Assembly (NCBI RefSeq): GCF_020782235.1
Contig: NZ_JAJGNO010000002.1
Coordinates: 62,001-126,000, forward strand
Direction of reading: 5' to 3'
DNA length: 64,000 bases
DNA from: Sphingobium naphthae
GTDB lineage: Bacteria; Pseudomonadota; Alphaproteobacteria; Sphingomonadales; Sphingomonadaceae
How positions within the stretch are numbered: the first letter of the stretch is position 1; every line of letters starts with the position of its first letter. The notes beneath the pieces are model-generated. The model was not told the origin of the DNA. It did not search any database and worked only from the letters and a program-made list of their open reading frames with translations. This document shows, in pieces, positions 10,444-18,934 of this stretch. The position numbers and the translations under genes were made by a program.

Positions 10444-11919
10444 TCAGGCCATGACGCAGGCGCGCAGGGTCATGAGCACCTCTCGGGCCTCCGCCTCGTC
10501 CATGCTGGCGAAGCCCAGCCGCAGCCCGCGCTCGGCCGTTTCGTCCACGGCATAGCTGTGCGAATCGGCGAAGCTCAGCCCGCGGTCCGTCGCGCCCGCT
10601 TCGATCCGGTCGAGCATCGCCGGATCGCGAAAGCGCAACCAGAAGGCGAGCCCACCGTCCGGCACGCGATAGTCGATCCAGTCGCCCAGCGCCGCGTCCA
10701 GGCTGTGCGCGAAGGCGTCGCGGCGCGCGCGATAGATGGGCGCGGTCTTGCGGATATGGCGGCGCACCTCGCCGCTCTCCAGCAAATGGGCGGCAACCGC
10801 TTCGGTGATGCTGTTGCCCATCCCGTCGATCAGCGACACCTGATAGGCAAGCGCCTGGATCAGCCGGGGCGCGGCGACGACATAGCCGATCCGCAGCGCT
10901 GGCACGAGCAGCTTCGACATTGACCCGGTATAGATGATACGCGCCGGCGCGTAGCTCGCCATCGGCAGCAGCGGCTGCGCGCCGAAATGATATTCATGGT
11001 CATAATCATCCTCGATCACGGCGAAGGCGAATTGCCGGGCCAGCTCCAGCAGCCGCAGGCGCCGCTCGGGGCGCATCGCCACGGTGGTCGGAAACTGATG
11101 ATGCGGGGTGACGAAGATGGCGCGCACCCGGTGGCGGCGGCAGGCGCGCTCGACATCGGATACGTCGATCCCGTCCTCGTCCAGCCCCACCGTCACGATC
11201 TTCGCGCCGCAGGCGCGAAAGGCGGCGACCGCCGGCTCGTGCGTCAACCGCTCCACCAGCACGCAATCGCCCGGCCGGATCAGGATGCGCGCGGTCAGGA
11301 ACACGCCCATCTGGCTGCCGCGCGTGATGCAGACATGGTCGGCCGACACCATCAGCCCGCGCTGCCGCCGCAGCATGTCGGCGACCGCCCGCCTCAGCGC
11401 CGGGGCGCCGCGCGGATCGCGATAGGACAGGCTGCGTTCCTGCGCGCAGGCTTCCGCCGCCTTGCGATAGGCGCGCGGCAACAGGTCGGCGGGCAGCAGG
11501 CGCGGGTCGGGCACGCCTTCGTCCAGCTTGCGCCAGCGGCCGGCCGGGATGGCGATCGGTCGGTCGGGCGCGGCCAGGAAGGGAAATTCGGTCTCGTCCG
11601 ACGCCGCCCGCACCCCGGGCGCCGGCGCATCGTCATAACTTTCCTCGGCGCGGGGCAGCGATGTCGACACCATCGTCCCGCGCGTGCCCGCGCTCACCAG
11701 CCATCCCTGCGCCATCAGCTCGTCATAGGCGGTGACGATGGTCTTGCGATTGACCTCCAGCGCCGCCGCCAGGTCGCGGCTGCTGGGCAGATATTCGCCG
11801 GGCAGCAGCCGCCCTCGCTCAATCTCGTGGATCAGGCCATGGGCGATCTGCATGTAGCGGGGCGTGTCGGGCGCGATGCCGACACGGTCCTTGAGCGGGA
11901 GGGTCCAGGGCCGAAGCAT
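10444..11919 (-). CDS. MocR/PdxR-type regulator: GntR wHTH fused to aminotransferase-like domain
   Basis: The 491-residue protein has an N-terminal GntR winged helix (about 15-90, with LLPGEYLPSSRDLAAALEVN) joined by a linker to a fold-type-I aminotransferase domain (about 120-490). The PLP-binding lysine is expected at about K336 in TGSMSKLLVPALRIGY, and the upstream VIEDDYDHEYHF carries the PLP-ring aspartate. MocR proteins sense PLP or amines and act as activators or repressors, usually of an adjacent transcription unit. Here the neighbours downstream on the same strand are the PaiB-like gene and the YtcJ amidohydrolase. A target cannot be assigned from sequence. Confidence 0.88.
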   Translation of the reverse strand: MLRPWTLPLKDRVGIAPDTPRYMQIAHGLIHEIERGRLLPGEYLPSSRDLAAALEVNRKTIVTAYDELMAQGWLVSAGTRGTMVSTSLPRAEESYDDAPAPGVRAASDETEFPFLAAPDRPIAIPAGRWRKLDEGVPDPRLLPADLLPRAYRKAAEACAQERSLSYRDPRGAPALRRAVADMLRRQRGLMVSADHVCITRGSQMGVFLTARILIRPGDCVLVERLTHEPAVAAFRACGAKIVTVGLDEDGIDVSDVERACRRHRVRAIFVTPHHQFPTTVAMRPERRLRLLELARQFAFAVIEDDYDHEYHFGAQPLLPMASYAPARIIYTGSMSKLLVPALRIGYVVAAPRLIQALAYQVSLIDGMGNSITEAVAAHLLESGEVRRHIRKTAPIYRARRDAFAHSLDAALGDWIDYRVPDGGLAFWLRFRDPAMLDRIEAGATDRGLSFADSHSYAVDETAERGLRLGFASMDEAEAREVLMTLRACVMA

Positions 11920-11974
11920 GCGCGCCGGTCTATCAGGCGCGCATCCCTATCGGAAGCAGGCTTGGCCTGGCGCG

Positions 11975-12277
11975 TCAGCGCCCCGGCGGATCGTGCGGAG
12001 CGGGCGCGGTCACCGGGCGCAGCCCTTCGCGATCCTGTGCATCCACCGGCGCCGTCGGATCGGGGCGGAAATGGTCGTCGGCGCGCTGCGTGCCGTCAGG
12101 ATGAGCATCGCTCATCAGATCCTTGGGCACATGGCCGGTGGCATCGACGTCCGCGCCCGACTGGGCGTCGCTCGGGCTGAAGCGGCCTTCCTTGACGCCT
12201 TGTTCGGGCGTCTGCTTGCCAAAGACACGGCTCGCCAGCCAGGCCGCGCCGGCGATCAGGGCAATTTTTCGGATCAT
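11975..12277 (-). CDS. Small membrane-anchored hydrophilic protein, function unknown
   Basis: The 100-residue protein has one N-terminal hydrophobic segment (MIRKIALIAGAAWLASRVFG) followed by a disordered, Asp/Pro/His-rich tail with no recognised domain. The ribosome site AGGAAAGGA precedes the ATG. A consensus GGAAC-N17-CGTT promoter lies 30 bases upstream (see 12307-12332). That suggests control by an EcfG-type general stress sigma factor and makes this a plausible small stress protein. I do not recognise the family. Confidence 0.72.
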   Translation of the reverse strand: MIRKIALIAGAAWLASRVFGKQTPEQGVKEGRFSPSDAQSGADVDATGHVPKDLMSDAHPDGTQRADDHFRPDPTAPVDAQDREGLRPVTAPAPHDPPGR

Positions 12278-12306
12278 GATATCGGGTCCTTTCCTGTCTT
12301 CGCCTC

Positions 12307-12332
12307 AACGGCAGGCGCGAAAGCCGGGTTCC
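12307..12332 (-). promoter_or_regulatory. Consensus EcfG-type general-stress promoter
   Basis: Read on the minus strand, GGAAC (12328-12332) is followed by 17 bases and CGTT (12307-12310). This is exactly the -35/-10 pattern known for alphaproteobacterial EcfG/sigma-T promoters. The -10 lies about 30 bases before the ATG at 12277, leaving room for a short leader with its ribosome site. The -35 overlaps a GCCGGG/CCCGGC palindrome (12323-12336), which could also act as a hairpin at the end of the sensor kinase gene transcript. Confidence 0.65.
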
Positions 12333-12362
12333 CGGCAGGGAGAAAAAGGGCGATGACGCCGC

Positions 12363-14075
12363 TCATCCTTCCTTGTGGCCATAATCGCGCGGCTGCGATC
12401 GTTCCCCCTCGGTGCGGCGATCCAGCGCCATCCGCACCCGGTCCGCCAGTTCCTCGCGGCGATAGGGCTTGCCGATCACGTCCAGCGCCGTGCCGCGCGG
12501 AATGTCGGCGACCAGATCCTCATTATAGCCGGTGGTCATCAGCACGGGGACGCCCGGCGCGATGCTGGCGAACCGCTCCACCAGCTCCAGTCCGCTCATG
12601 CCGCCGGGCATGACGATGTCGGTGAAGAGCAGGTCGATCGTCTCCTTCGCGTGCATCTCCAGCGCTTCCTCGCCGCTGCGCGCCAGCACGATCCGATAGC
12701 CGAGCGCGCCCAGCACTTCGGCTGCGAGCGCACGAACATCGTCGCTATCCTCGACCAGCAGGATCGTCTCGGTCCCGTGCGCGGCGGCGCGGCCGCCTCC
12801 CTGGCGCGGGGCCGGGCGAAGGGGCCGCTGGCTCTCCTCCGTCGCGACCGGGAAGAGCATCCGCACCTGCGTCCCATCACCGGGCGCGGACTCCAGCTCC
12901 AGCCGGCCCAGCGACTGCTGCACGAAGCCATGCACCATCGCCAGGCCCAGGCCCGTGCCGCGATCCTGCCCCTTGGTGGTGAAGAAGGGCTCGGTCGCGC
13001 GTCGTCGCACCTCCTCGCTCATGCCCGCGCCTTCGTCGGCGATGGTCAGCACGACATAATCACCCTCGGGCAGTTGATGCGCTGCGGCATTGCCGTTGAG
13101 CTTCCACAACTGGGTCGAAATGGTGACAGTGCCGCCCTGCGGCATGGCGTCGCGCGCGTTGATGAGGACGTTGAGCAGCGCCATTTCCAGATGCGACGGA
13201 TCGATCAGCACGTCGGGCAGCCGCCGCTCCAGCGCGGTGACCAATCGGATCTGCGCGCCCACCGTATTGTCGATCAGGTCGCCGAATTCGTGGATCAGGT
13301 CGTTGAGGTTGATGCGCCGCGGCTCCAGCCGGGTCTTGCGCGCAAAGGCCAGCAATTGCCGCGTCAGCTTCGTGCCCCGCTCGGCCGCCTTGGCCGCATT
13401 GCTCAGCAATCGGTGCTGCCGTTCGTCCAGGTCGCCTGCCAGCACCAGGTCGATATTGCCCGCGACCACCTGCAACAGATTGTTGAAGTCGTGCGCCAGC
13501 CCGGCGGTCAGCTGGCCGATCGCCTCCATCTTCTGCGCCTGGCGGAAGGATTGTTCGGACGAGCGGCGCCGCGTCACGTCCAGCTGACTGGCGAAGAAAT
13601 AGATGAGCTCGCCATGATCGTCGAACACCGGCGCGATGAAGACCGCGTTCCAGAAGGCCGATCCGTCGCGCTTGTAGTTCAGGATTTCCAGCGAGATCGC
13701 CTCGCGCCGCGCCACCGCGTCGCGCAGGTCGGCGACCGCGGCGCGATCGGTGTCTGCGCCCTGCAGGAACCGGCAGTTGCGGCCGATGATCTCGCTTTCC
13801 TCATAACCGGTCAGGTCCAGGAACGCCTTGTTGGCGAAGACGATGGGATTGTCGTCCTGCCGCGGGTCGGTCAGGATCATCGGCATGCGCGTCATCTGCA
13901 GCGCCGCGAAGAAGACGGTGCCGCGCTGCTCCAGCCCGGGCTCGGCCACGGTCGAGCTTTTCCAGTGATGGCTGGGCCGGTTGCCGGTCGGGCTGAACGA
14001 TGTCGGATCGGGCAGGTCGCCGGCGGGCTCGCCGGATGCTTCGGCCATAGGATCGTCGGTCCGCTCTTCGTTCAC
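12363..14075 (-). CDS. LOV-domain hybrid histidine kinase (blue-light sensor)
   Basis: With the GTG start at 14075 (AAGAGG six bases upstream) the protein has 570 residues. Residues about 55-170 are a LOV-type PAS domain: GRNCRFLQG carries the photo-adduct cysteine (about C101), NPIVFANKAF the flavin-binding asparagine region, and FFASQLDVT the conserved glutamine (about Q164). A HisKA dimerisation domain follows with its phospho-histidine in GLAHDFNNLL (about H195), then a HATPase domain (NARDAMPQGG, GTGLGLAMVHGF). A C-terminal receiver domain has its phospho-aspartate in LLFTDIVMPGG (about D486). LOV-HK-REC is the layout of the Pseudomonas syringae light-regulated kinase. All key residues are intact. 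A second hybrid kinase is transcribed away from it across a 129-base gap. An ATG at 14048 is an alternative start. Confidence 0.9.
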   Translation of the reverse strand: MNEERTDDPMAEASGEPAGDLPDPTSFSPTGNRPSHHWKSSTVAEPGLEQRGTVFFAALQMTRMPMILTDPRQDDNPIVFANKAFLDLTGYEESEIIGRNCRFLQGADTDRAAVADLRDAVARREAISLEILNYKRDGSAFWNAVFIAPVFDDHGELIYFFASQLDVTRRRSSEQSFRQAQKMEAIGQLTAGLAHDFNNLLQVVAGNIDLVLAGDLDERQHRLLSNAAKAAERGTKLTRQLLAFARKTRLEPRRINLNDLIHEFGDLIDNTVGAQIRLVTALERRLPDVLIDPSHLEMALLNVLINARDAMPQGGTVTISTQLWKLNGNAAAHQLPEGDYVVLTIADEGAGMSEEVRRRATEPFFTTKGQDRGTGLGLAMVHGFVQQSLGRLELESAPGDGTQVRMLFPVATEESQRPLRPAPRQGGGRAAAHGTETILLVEDSDDVRALAAEVLGALGYRIVLARSGEEALEMHAKETIDLLFTDIVMPGGMSGLELVERFASIAPGVPVLMTTGYNEDLVADIPRGTALDVIGKPYRREELADRVRMALDRRTEGERSQPRDYGHKEG

Positions 14076-14204
14076 TTGAAACCTCTTGTTCGTGGCGCAA
14101 CTACAATCATCCACCGCGCGTTCGGGTTCCTGCACGTCCGTTTCCGGATGTTCAGATGACAGGGCCTGGCATAGAGCGGCCCGGCGGTCTATGGAGGGAG
14201 TTGT

Positions 14205-16793
14205 ATGAGCGGTGTGCAAGGCGTTATCCCGATCGAGGAGACGCTTGCGCGTGTCGATTGGACAGCCTCGCCGCTCGGGCCGCCATCCGCCTGGCCGGCG
14301 AGCCTGCGCACCTTGATGGACACGATCCGGGCCGCCCGCGCGCAGATCGTCCTCTTCTGGGGGCCGGACCATGTCGCCCTCTATAATGACGCCTATGCCC
14401 CCTCGATCGGCAGCAAGCATCCCGCCGCCTTCGGCCGCCCGGCGCGCGAACATTGGGCGGAGCTGTGGGACGATCTGGAGCCGCTGCTGCGCGGCGTCTA
14501 CAGCACGGGCGAGACATTTTCGGCGCACGACCGCCCCTTCTACATCGAGCGGGGCGCAGAGGGCGAAACCGTCTATTTCGACGTCTCCTATTCGGCGGCG
14601 CGGCTGGAGGACGGCGCGATCGGCGGCGTGCTGTGCATCGTGTCGGAAACCACCAAGCGCGTGCTGGCCGAGCGCGACCTGCGCGAACGCGAAGCCGCGC
14701 TGCAGCGGCGCGAGCAGCAGGCGCGGACCCAGGCGGACCAGCTAGCCGCCATCTACCAGGCCTCGCCCGTCGGCCTGGCCGTGCTGGATGCCGACCTGCG
14801 CTATGTCCGCGTCAACGACATGCTGGCGCAGTGGAACGGCGCCCCGGCAGAAGCGCATGTCGGGCGCAGCATCGCCGAGATGATCCCCGACCTGTCCGAG
14901 CAGGCAAGCGCGCTTTTCCGCCGCGTTCTGGATGGTGAACCGGTATGGGGCCAGGAAGTGGTTGGCCCGACGCCCGGCCGGCCAGAAGGCGTCAGCGTCT
15001 GGCGCGAAAATTGGGTGCCGCTGCGCGATGCCGGCGGCACGGTCAGCGGCATCGCCGTCTCGTGCGAGGATGTGACCGAGGAGCGGATGGCGCAGCGCGC
15101 GGTCGAAACGCTCAACCGCGTCGGCACGGCGCTGGCGCAGGAGCATGATCTGGAGCGTCTAGTGCAGCTCGTCACCGATGCCGGGGTCGAACTGTCGGGC
15201 GCGGCCTTCGGCGCCTTCTTCTACAATATCGTCGATGCCGATGGCGAAAGCTATCGCCTGTACGCCCTGTCCGGCGTATCGCGCGAGGCCTTTGACGGCT
15301 TCCCGATGCCGCGCAACACCGCGGTCTTCGCGCCGACGTTCGAGGGGCTGGGCGTCGTGCGTTCCGACGACATCACCCGTGACGAGCGCTATGGCCGCAA
15401 CGCGCCGGGCAAGGGCATGCCCACCGGGCATCTGCCGGTGCGCAGCTATCTCGCCCTGCCGGTCATGGCGCGCAATGGTGGTGTGCTGGGCGGCCTGTTC
15501 TTCGGCCATCCCGAAGCCGCGCGCTTCACCGCGCGGCATGAACAGCTGCTATCGAGCCTTGCGGGGCAGGCGGGCGTCGCGATCGAAAATGCGCGGCTGC
15601 TGCAGCGCGTGCGCGAAGCCAATGAGCAGCTGGAAAAGCGGGTCCAGGCCCGCACCGCCGAGCTGGAGGAAGCCCATGCCGTCCTGCGCCAGTCGCAGAA
15701 GATGGAGGCGATGGGCCAGCTGACCGGCGGCGTCGCGCATGATTTCAACAATCTGCTGACGCCGATCGTCGGCAATCTCGACCTCATCTGCATGCGCCAG
15801 GATGTCGACGCGCGGACGCGGCGGCTGGTCGACGCGGCGCTGCAATCCGCGCAGAAGGCGAGCGCGCTGGTCCAGCGGCTGCTCGCCTTCGCTCGTCGCC
15901 AGCCGCTCCAGCCCATGGCGGTCGATCTGTCCCGTCTGGTCAACGACATGGCCGGCCTGCTCGCCAGCACGCTCGGCCCCCAGATCCGGATCGTGCTCGA
16001 CTGTCCCGACGGCCTGCCCTGGGCGCTGGCGGACGCCAACCAGGTCGAAATGGCGCTGCTCAACCTCAGCGTCAATGCGCGCGACGCCATGCCCGACGGC
16101 GGTACGCTGACGATCCGCGTGGCGCGCGGCGATGTCGCGGGCGATCAGGGGGATCTCGCGCCCGGCGCCTATTTGCGTCTGTCCGTCACCGATACGGGGC
16201 AGGGCATGGACCCCGCGACGCTGGCCCGCGCGATCGAACCCTTTTTCTCGACCAAGGGCGCGGGCAAGGGCACGGGCCTTGGCCTGTCCATGGTCCATGG
16301 CCTCGCCAGTCAGCTGGGCGGCGCGCTTCAACTGGAAAGCCATTGCGACCGCGGCACCAGCGCGACCCTGTGGCTGCCAGTCGCCGCCAATGATCAGGCC
16401 GCGCCGCAACAGGCCGTCTCGCCGCGCGCGGCCAATGGCGCCGGGCTGGTGCTGCTGGTCGATGACGAGGATGCCGTGCGGGTCACCACGCGCGAAATGC
16501 TGGCGAGCCTTGGCTATGAAGTGGTGGAGGCCCCCTCGGCGCCCGCCGCCCTGCGGCTGATCGATGACGGGCTGCGGCCCGATATGCTGCTGAGCGATCA
16601 CATGATGCCGGACATGACCGGCACCCAGCTGGCGAAGATGCTGCGCGAACGACTGCCCGCGACGCAGATCGTCATCATGTCGGGCTATGCCGATCTCGGC
16701 TCGCTCTCGCCGCTCTTCCCCCATCTGCCCAAGCCCTTCATCCGCGCCGATCTCGCCCGCGCGCTTCAGCGCGACTGGGAGGATGTCGCCTAG
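14205..16793 (+). CDS. PAS-PAS-GAF hybrid histidine kinase with receiver domain
   Basis: The 862-residue soluble protein has an N-terminal PAS-like region (about 20-150, without a LOV cysteine), a second PAS (about 180-300, ASPVGLAVLDADLRYVRVND), a GAF domain (about 305-465) and a coiled coil (about 465-500). HisKA follows with GGVAHDFNNLL (about H512), then HATPase (NARDAMPDGG, KGTGLGLSMVHG) and a receiver with phospho-aspartate in MLLSDHMMPD (about D798). A strong ribosome site (GGAGGG) precedes the ATG. It has no transmembrane segment, so it senses a cytoplasmic signal, possibly bound by the GAF domain. It is divergent from the LOV kinase, and the two kinase cores are similar. Its TAG stop shares four bases with the stop of the converging LysR gene. 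Confidence 0.88.
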   Translation: MSGVQGVIPIEETLARVDWTASPLGPPSAWPASLRTLMDTIRAARAQIVLFWGPDHVALYNDAYAPSIGSKHPAAFGRPAREHWAELWDDLEPLLRGVYSTGETFSAHDRPFYIERGAEGETVYFDVSYSAARLEDGAIGGVLCIVSETTKRVLAERDLREREAALQRREQQARTQADQLAAIYQASPVGLAVLDADLRYVRVNDMLAQWNGAPAEAHVGRSIAEMIPDLSEQASALFRRVLDGEPVWGQEVVGPTPGRPEGVSVWRENWVPLRDAGGTVSGIAVSCEDVTEERMAQRAVETLNRVGTALAQEHDLERLVQLVTDAGVELSGAAFGAFFYNIVDADGESYRLYALSGVSREAFDGFPMPRNTAVFAPTFEGLGVVRSDDITRDERYGRNAPGKGMPTGHLPVRSYLALPVMARNGGVLGGLFFGHPEAARFTARHEQLLSSLAGQAGVAIENARLLQRVREANEQLEKRVQARTAELEEAHAVLRQSQKMEAMGQLTGGVAHDFNNLLTPIVGNLDLICMRQDVDARTRRLVDAALQSAQKASALVQRLLAFARRQPLQPMAVDLSRLVNDMAGLLASTLGPQIRIVLDCPDGLPWALADANQVEMALLNLSVNARDAMPDGGTLTIRVARGDVAGDQGDLAPGAYLRLSVTDTGQGMDPATLARAIEPFFSTKGAGKGTGLGLSMVHGLASQLGGALQLESHCDRGTSATLWLPVAANDQAAPQQAVSPRAANGAGLVLLVDDEDAVRVTTREMLASLGYEVVEAPSAPAALRLIDDGLRPDMLLSDHMMPDMTGTQLAKMLRERLPATQIVIMSGYADLGSLSPLFPHLPKPFIRADLARALQRDWEDVA

Positions 16794-17680
16794 GCCGGTT
16801 CTGCGGCGGACATCTCGGCCGCCATCGCCCGGATGGCTTCGGCAAAGCGCTGCAGGCTCGCGCTATGCTCGATCCGCTTGCGCGCGGCGGGATCGGCGAT
16901 CAATCCGATGCGCCGCCGCTGGTCAAATCCCGCCAGCGCCGGCATCGCCATGCCCGGCTGCGCGAAGCAGCGCGGCATCACCGTGATGCCCAGGCCGGCC
17001 TTCACATAGCTGACCGCCCGCTCATCGTCGGCAGTGCGCGCCGCGAAGAAGGGTCGGACCCCGCGCCGAGTGAAGAAGCGGCTGACCTGCGCCAGCGCTT
17101 CGCAGTTGCGCCGCACGATCATCTCCGCACCGGCGACCGCCTCGGGCTCCAGCGCCGCGTGCCGGGCGAGCGGATGATCGGCCGCCATCGCCAGCGCATA
17201 GCCCTCGCTGAACAAAGAGTCGGCCGCGTCCGCGCTCTCGTCCAGCATGCCGATCATCACGTCGATCCGACCTCGCTCCAGCCGCGGCGTCAGATCCCGC
17301 ATCCGCCCCTCGACAATCTCGATCCGCTCGCCCTCCACCGCGCAGGCGGCGCGGGTCGCCGCTTCCACCCAGCGTCCCGGCAGCGTGGACAGCAGGCCGA
17401 TCCGCACCAGCTTGGTCGGCGCATCCCCCGCCATCGCCTGCGCCGCCCGCGCGAATTCGGCTTCGATGCGCCGGGCATGCGTGGCGAAGGCGGCGCCCGC
17501 GCTGGTCAGCTCCACGCGCCGGTTGGTGCGGTGGAACAGGACATGGCCCACCAACCCCTCCAGCTTGGCGATGCCCACCGACAGGGTCGGCTGCGACACC
17601 CGGCATTGCTGCGCCGCGCGCGAGAAATTGCCATGGTCCATCACCGCCAGGAAATAATGGATCAAATAGCGTTCGATCAT
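16790..17680 (-). CDS. LysR-family transcriptional regulator
   Basis: The 296-residue protein has a typical LysR N-terminal winged helix (YFLAVMDHGNFSRAAQQCRVSQPTLSVGIAKLE, about 8-42) and a C-terminal substrate-binding domain (about 90-290). It is transcribed away from the isovaleryl-CoA dehydrogenase operon. A perfect 8-bp inverted repeat with T-N11-A geometry overlaps its own start codon (17676-17696), so autoregulation and control of the leucine/isovalerate operon are likely inferences. Regulators of liu operons in other bacteria are often MerR or TetR type, so this pairing is a little unusual. The inducer would be a branched-chain acyl intermediate, if the inference holds. Confidence 0.85.
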   Translation of the reverse strand: MIERYLIHYFLAVMDHGNFSRAAQQCRVSQPTLSVGIAKLEGLVGHVLFHRTNRRVELTSAGAAFATHARRIEAEFARAAQAMAGDAPTKLVRIGLLSTLPGRWVEAATRAACAVEGERIEIVEGRMRDLTPRLERGRIDVMIGMLDESADAADSLFSEGYALAMAADHPLARHAALEPEAVAGAEMIVRRNCEALAQVSRFFTRRGVRPFFAARTADDERAVSYVKAGLGITVMPRCFAQPGMAMPALAGFDQRRRIGLIADPAARKRIEHSASLQRFAEAIRAMAAEMSAAEPA

Positions 17681-17696
17681 AGATACTGTCTATGAT
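17676..17696. promoter_or_regulatory. LysR-type operator overlapping the regulator start codon
   Basis: ATCATAGA (17676-17683) and TCTATGAT (17689-17696) form a perfect inverted repeat around a 5-base spacer. The inner TAGA...TCTA has the T-N11-A spacing of LysR boxes. The CAT at 17678-17680 is the complement of the regulator's start codon, so binding would block its own expression. The divergent operon begins about 80 bases away. Confidence 0.6.
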
Positions 17697-17776
17697 GTGC
17701 TTAGCGCCCGGTCAATTTTTCAGACGGATCGGCTGCTGCTATGCTGGCGTTACAGTCAGGCAGCAAGGAGAGGCTC

Positions 17777-18934
17777 GTGACGCCCGATTTCGATTTCGCG
17801 CTCGGCGACAATGCCGACATGATCCGCGACACCACCGCCCGTTTTGCCGCCGATCGCATCGCTCCCCTCGCCGCGCGCATCGATGCGGAGGACTGGTTCC
17901 CGCGCGACGAACTCTGGACCGCCATGGGCGCGCTGGGCCTGCATGGCATCACCGTCGAGGAACAATGGGGCGGCCTTGGCCTTGGCTATCTCGAACATGT
18001 GATCGCCTGCGAGGAAGTGAGCCGCGCCTCCGCGTCGATCGGGCTCAGCTACGGCGCGCATTCCAACCTTTGCGTCAACCAGATTCGCCGCTGGGGCAAC
18101 GACGACCAGAAGGCGAAATATCTCCCCCGGCTCATTTCGGGCGAGCATGTCGGCAGCCTCGCAATGTCGGAGGCCGGCGCCGGCTCCGACGTCGTCTCGA
18201 TGAAGCTGAAGGCGCGCGAAACCGATGCCGGCTATGTGCTGGACGGGACCAAATATTGGATCACCAACGCGCCCTATGCCGACACGCTGGTCGTCTATGC
18301 CAAGACCGGGGAGGGCAGCCGGGGCATCACCGCCTTCCTGATCGAAAAGGGCATGGCGGGTTTCTCGATCGGGCAGAAGATCGACAAGGTCGGCATGCGC
18401 GGGTCGCCCACGGCCGAGCTGGTGTTCGACGGCTGCGAAGTGCCGCGCGAGAATATCATGGGCCCGCTGAATGGCGGCGCGAAGGTGCTGATGAGCGGCC
18501 TCGACTATGAACGGGCGGTGCTCGCCGGCATCCAGCTGGGCATCATGCAGGCCTGTCTCGACACCGTCCTTCCCTATGTCCGCGATCGCCGGCAGTTCGG
18601 CCAGCCGATCGGCAGCTTCCAGCTCATGCAGGCCAAGGTTGCCGACATGTATGTCGCGCTCAACAGCGCGCGCGCCTATGTCTATGCCGTCGCCAGAAGC
18701 TGCGACGCGGGGCGGACCACGCGCTTCGACGCGGCCGGCGCCATCCTGCTTGCCAGCGAAAATGCGATGCGCGTCGCGCTGGAGGCGGTGCAGGCGCTGG
18801 GCGGCGCGGGCTATACCAGGGACTGGCCGGTCGAACGCTATATGCGCGACGCCAAGCTGCTCGACATCGGCGCGGGTACCAACGAAGTGCGCCGCATGCT
18901 CATCGGCCGCGAACTGATCGGGATCGGCCGGTGA
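17777..18934 (+). CDS. ivd: Isovaleryl-CoA dehydrogenase
   Basis: Using the GTG at 17777, preceded by AAGGAGAGG, the protein has 385 residues, the normal length for acyl-CoA dehydrogenases. [15 protein letters not shown] and [20 protein letters not shown] are close to isovaleryl-CoA dehydrogenases; the latter contains the glutamate position expected for the catalytic base of this subgroup. The C-terminal part has [20 protein letters not shown] and [14 protein letters not shown]. The enzyme oxidises isovaleryl-CoA to 3-methylcrotonyl-CoA with FAD and passes electrons to ETF. The next genes encode methylcrotonyl-CoA carboxylase, which fits leucine/isovalerate degradation. The frame extends upstream to an ATG at 17741, but that start lacks a ribosome site. 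Confidence 0.9.
   Translation: MTPDFDFALGDNADMIRDTTARFAADRIAPLAARIDAEDWFPRDELWTAMGALGLHGITVEEQWGGLGLGYLEHVIACEEVSRASASIGLSYGAHSNLCVNQIRRWGNDDQKAKYLPRLISGEHVGSLAMSEAGAGSDVVSMKLKARETDAGYVLDGTKYWITNAPYADTLVVYAKTGEGSRGITAFLIEKGMAGFSIGQKIDKVGMRGSPTAELVFDGCEVPRENIMGPLNGGAKVLMSGLDYERAVLAGIQLGIMQACLDTVLPYVRDRRQFGQPIGSFQLMQAKVADMYVALNSARAYVYAVARSCDAGRTTRFDAAGAILLASENAMRVALEAVQALGGAGYTRDWPVERYMRDAKLLDIGAGTNEVRRMLIGRELIGIGR

Noticed and set aside
14126..14130. GGAAC on the minus strand upstream of the LOV kinase
   Set aside because: The bases 16-17 positions downstream (TGAT/GATT) do not match CGTT, so I do not call an EcfG promoter for the kinase.
12375..14159. Plus-strand open frame of 594 codons opposite the LOV kinase
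   Set aside because: Antisense shadow; no domain, and the opposite strand encodes intact LOV, kinase and receiver motifs.
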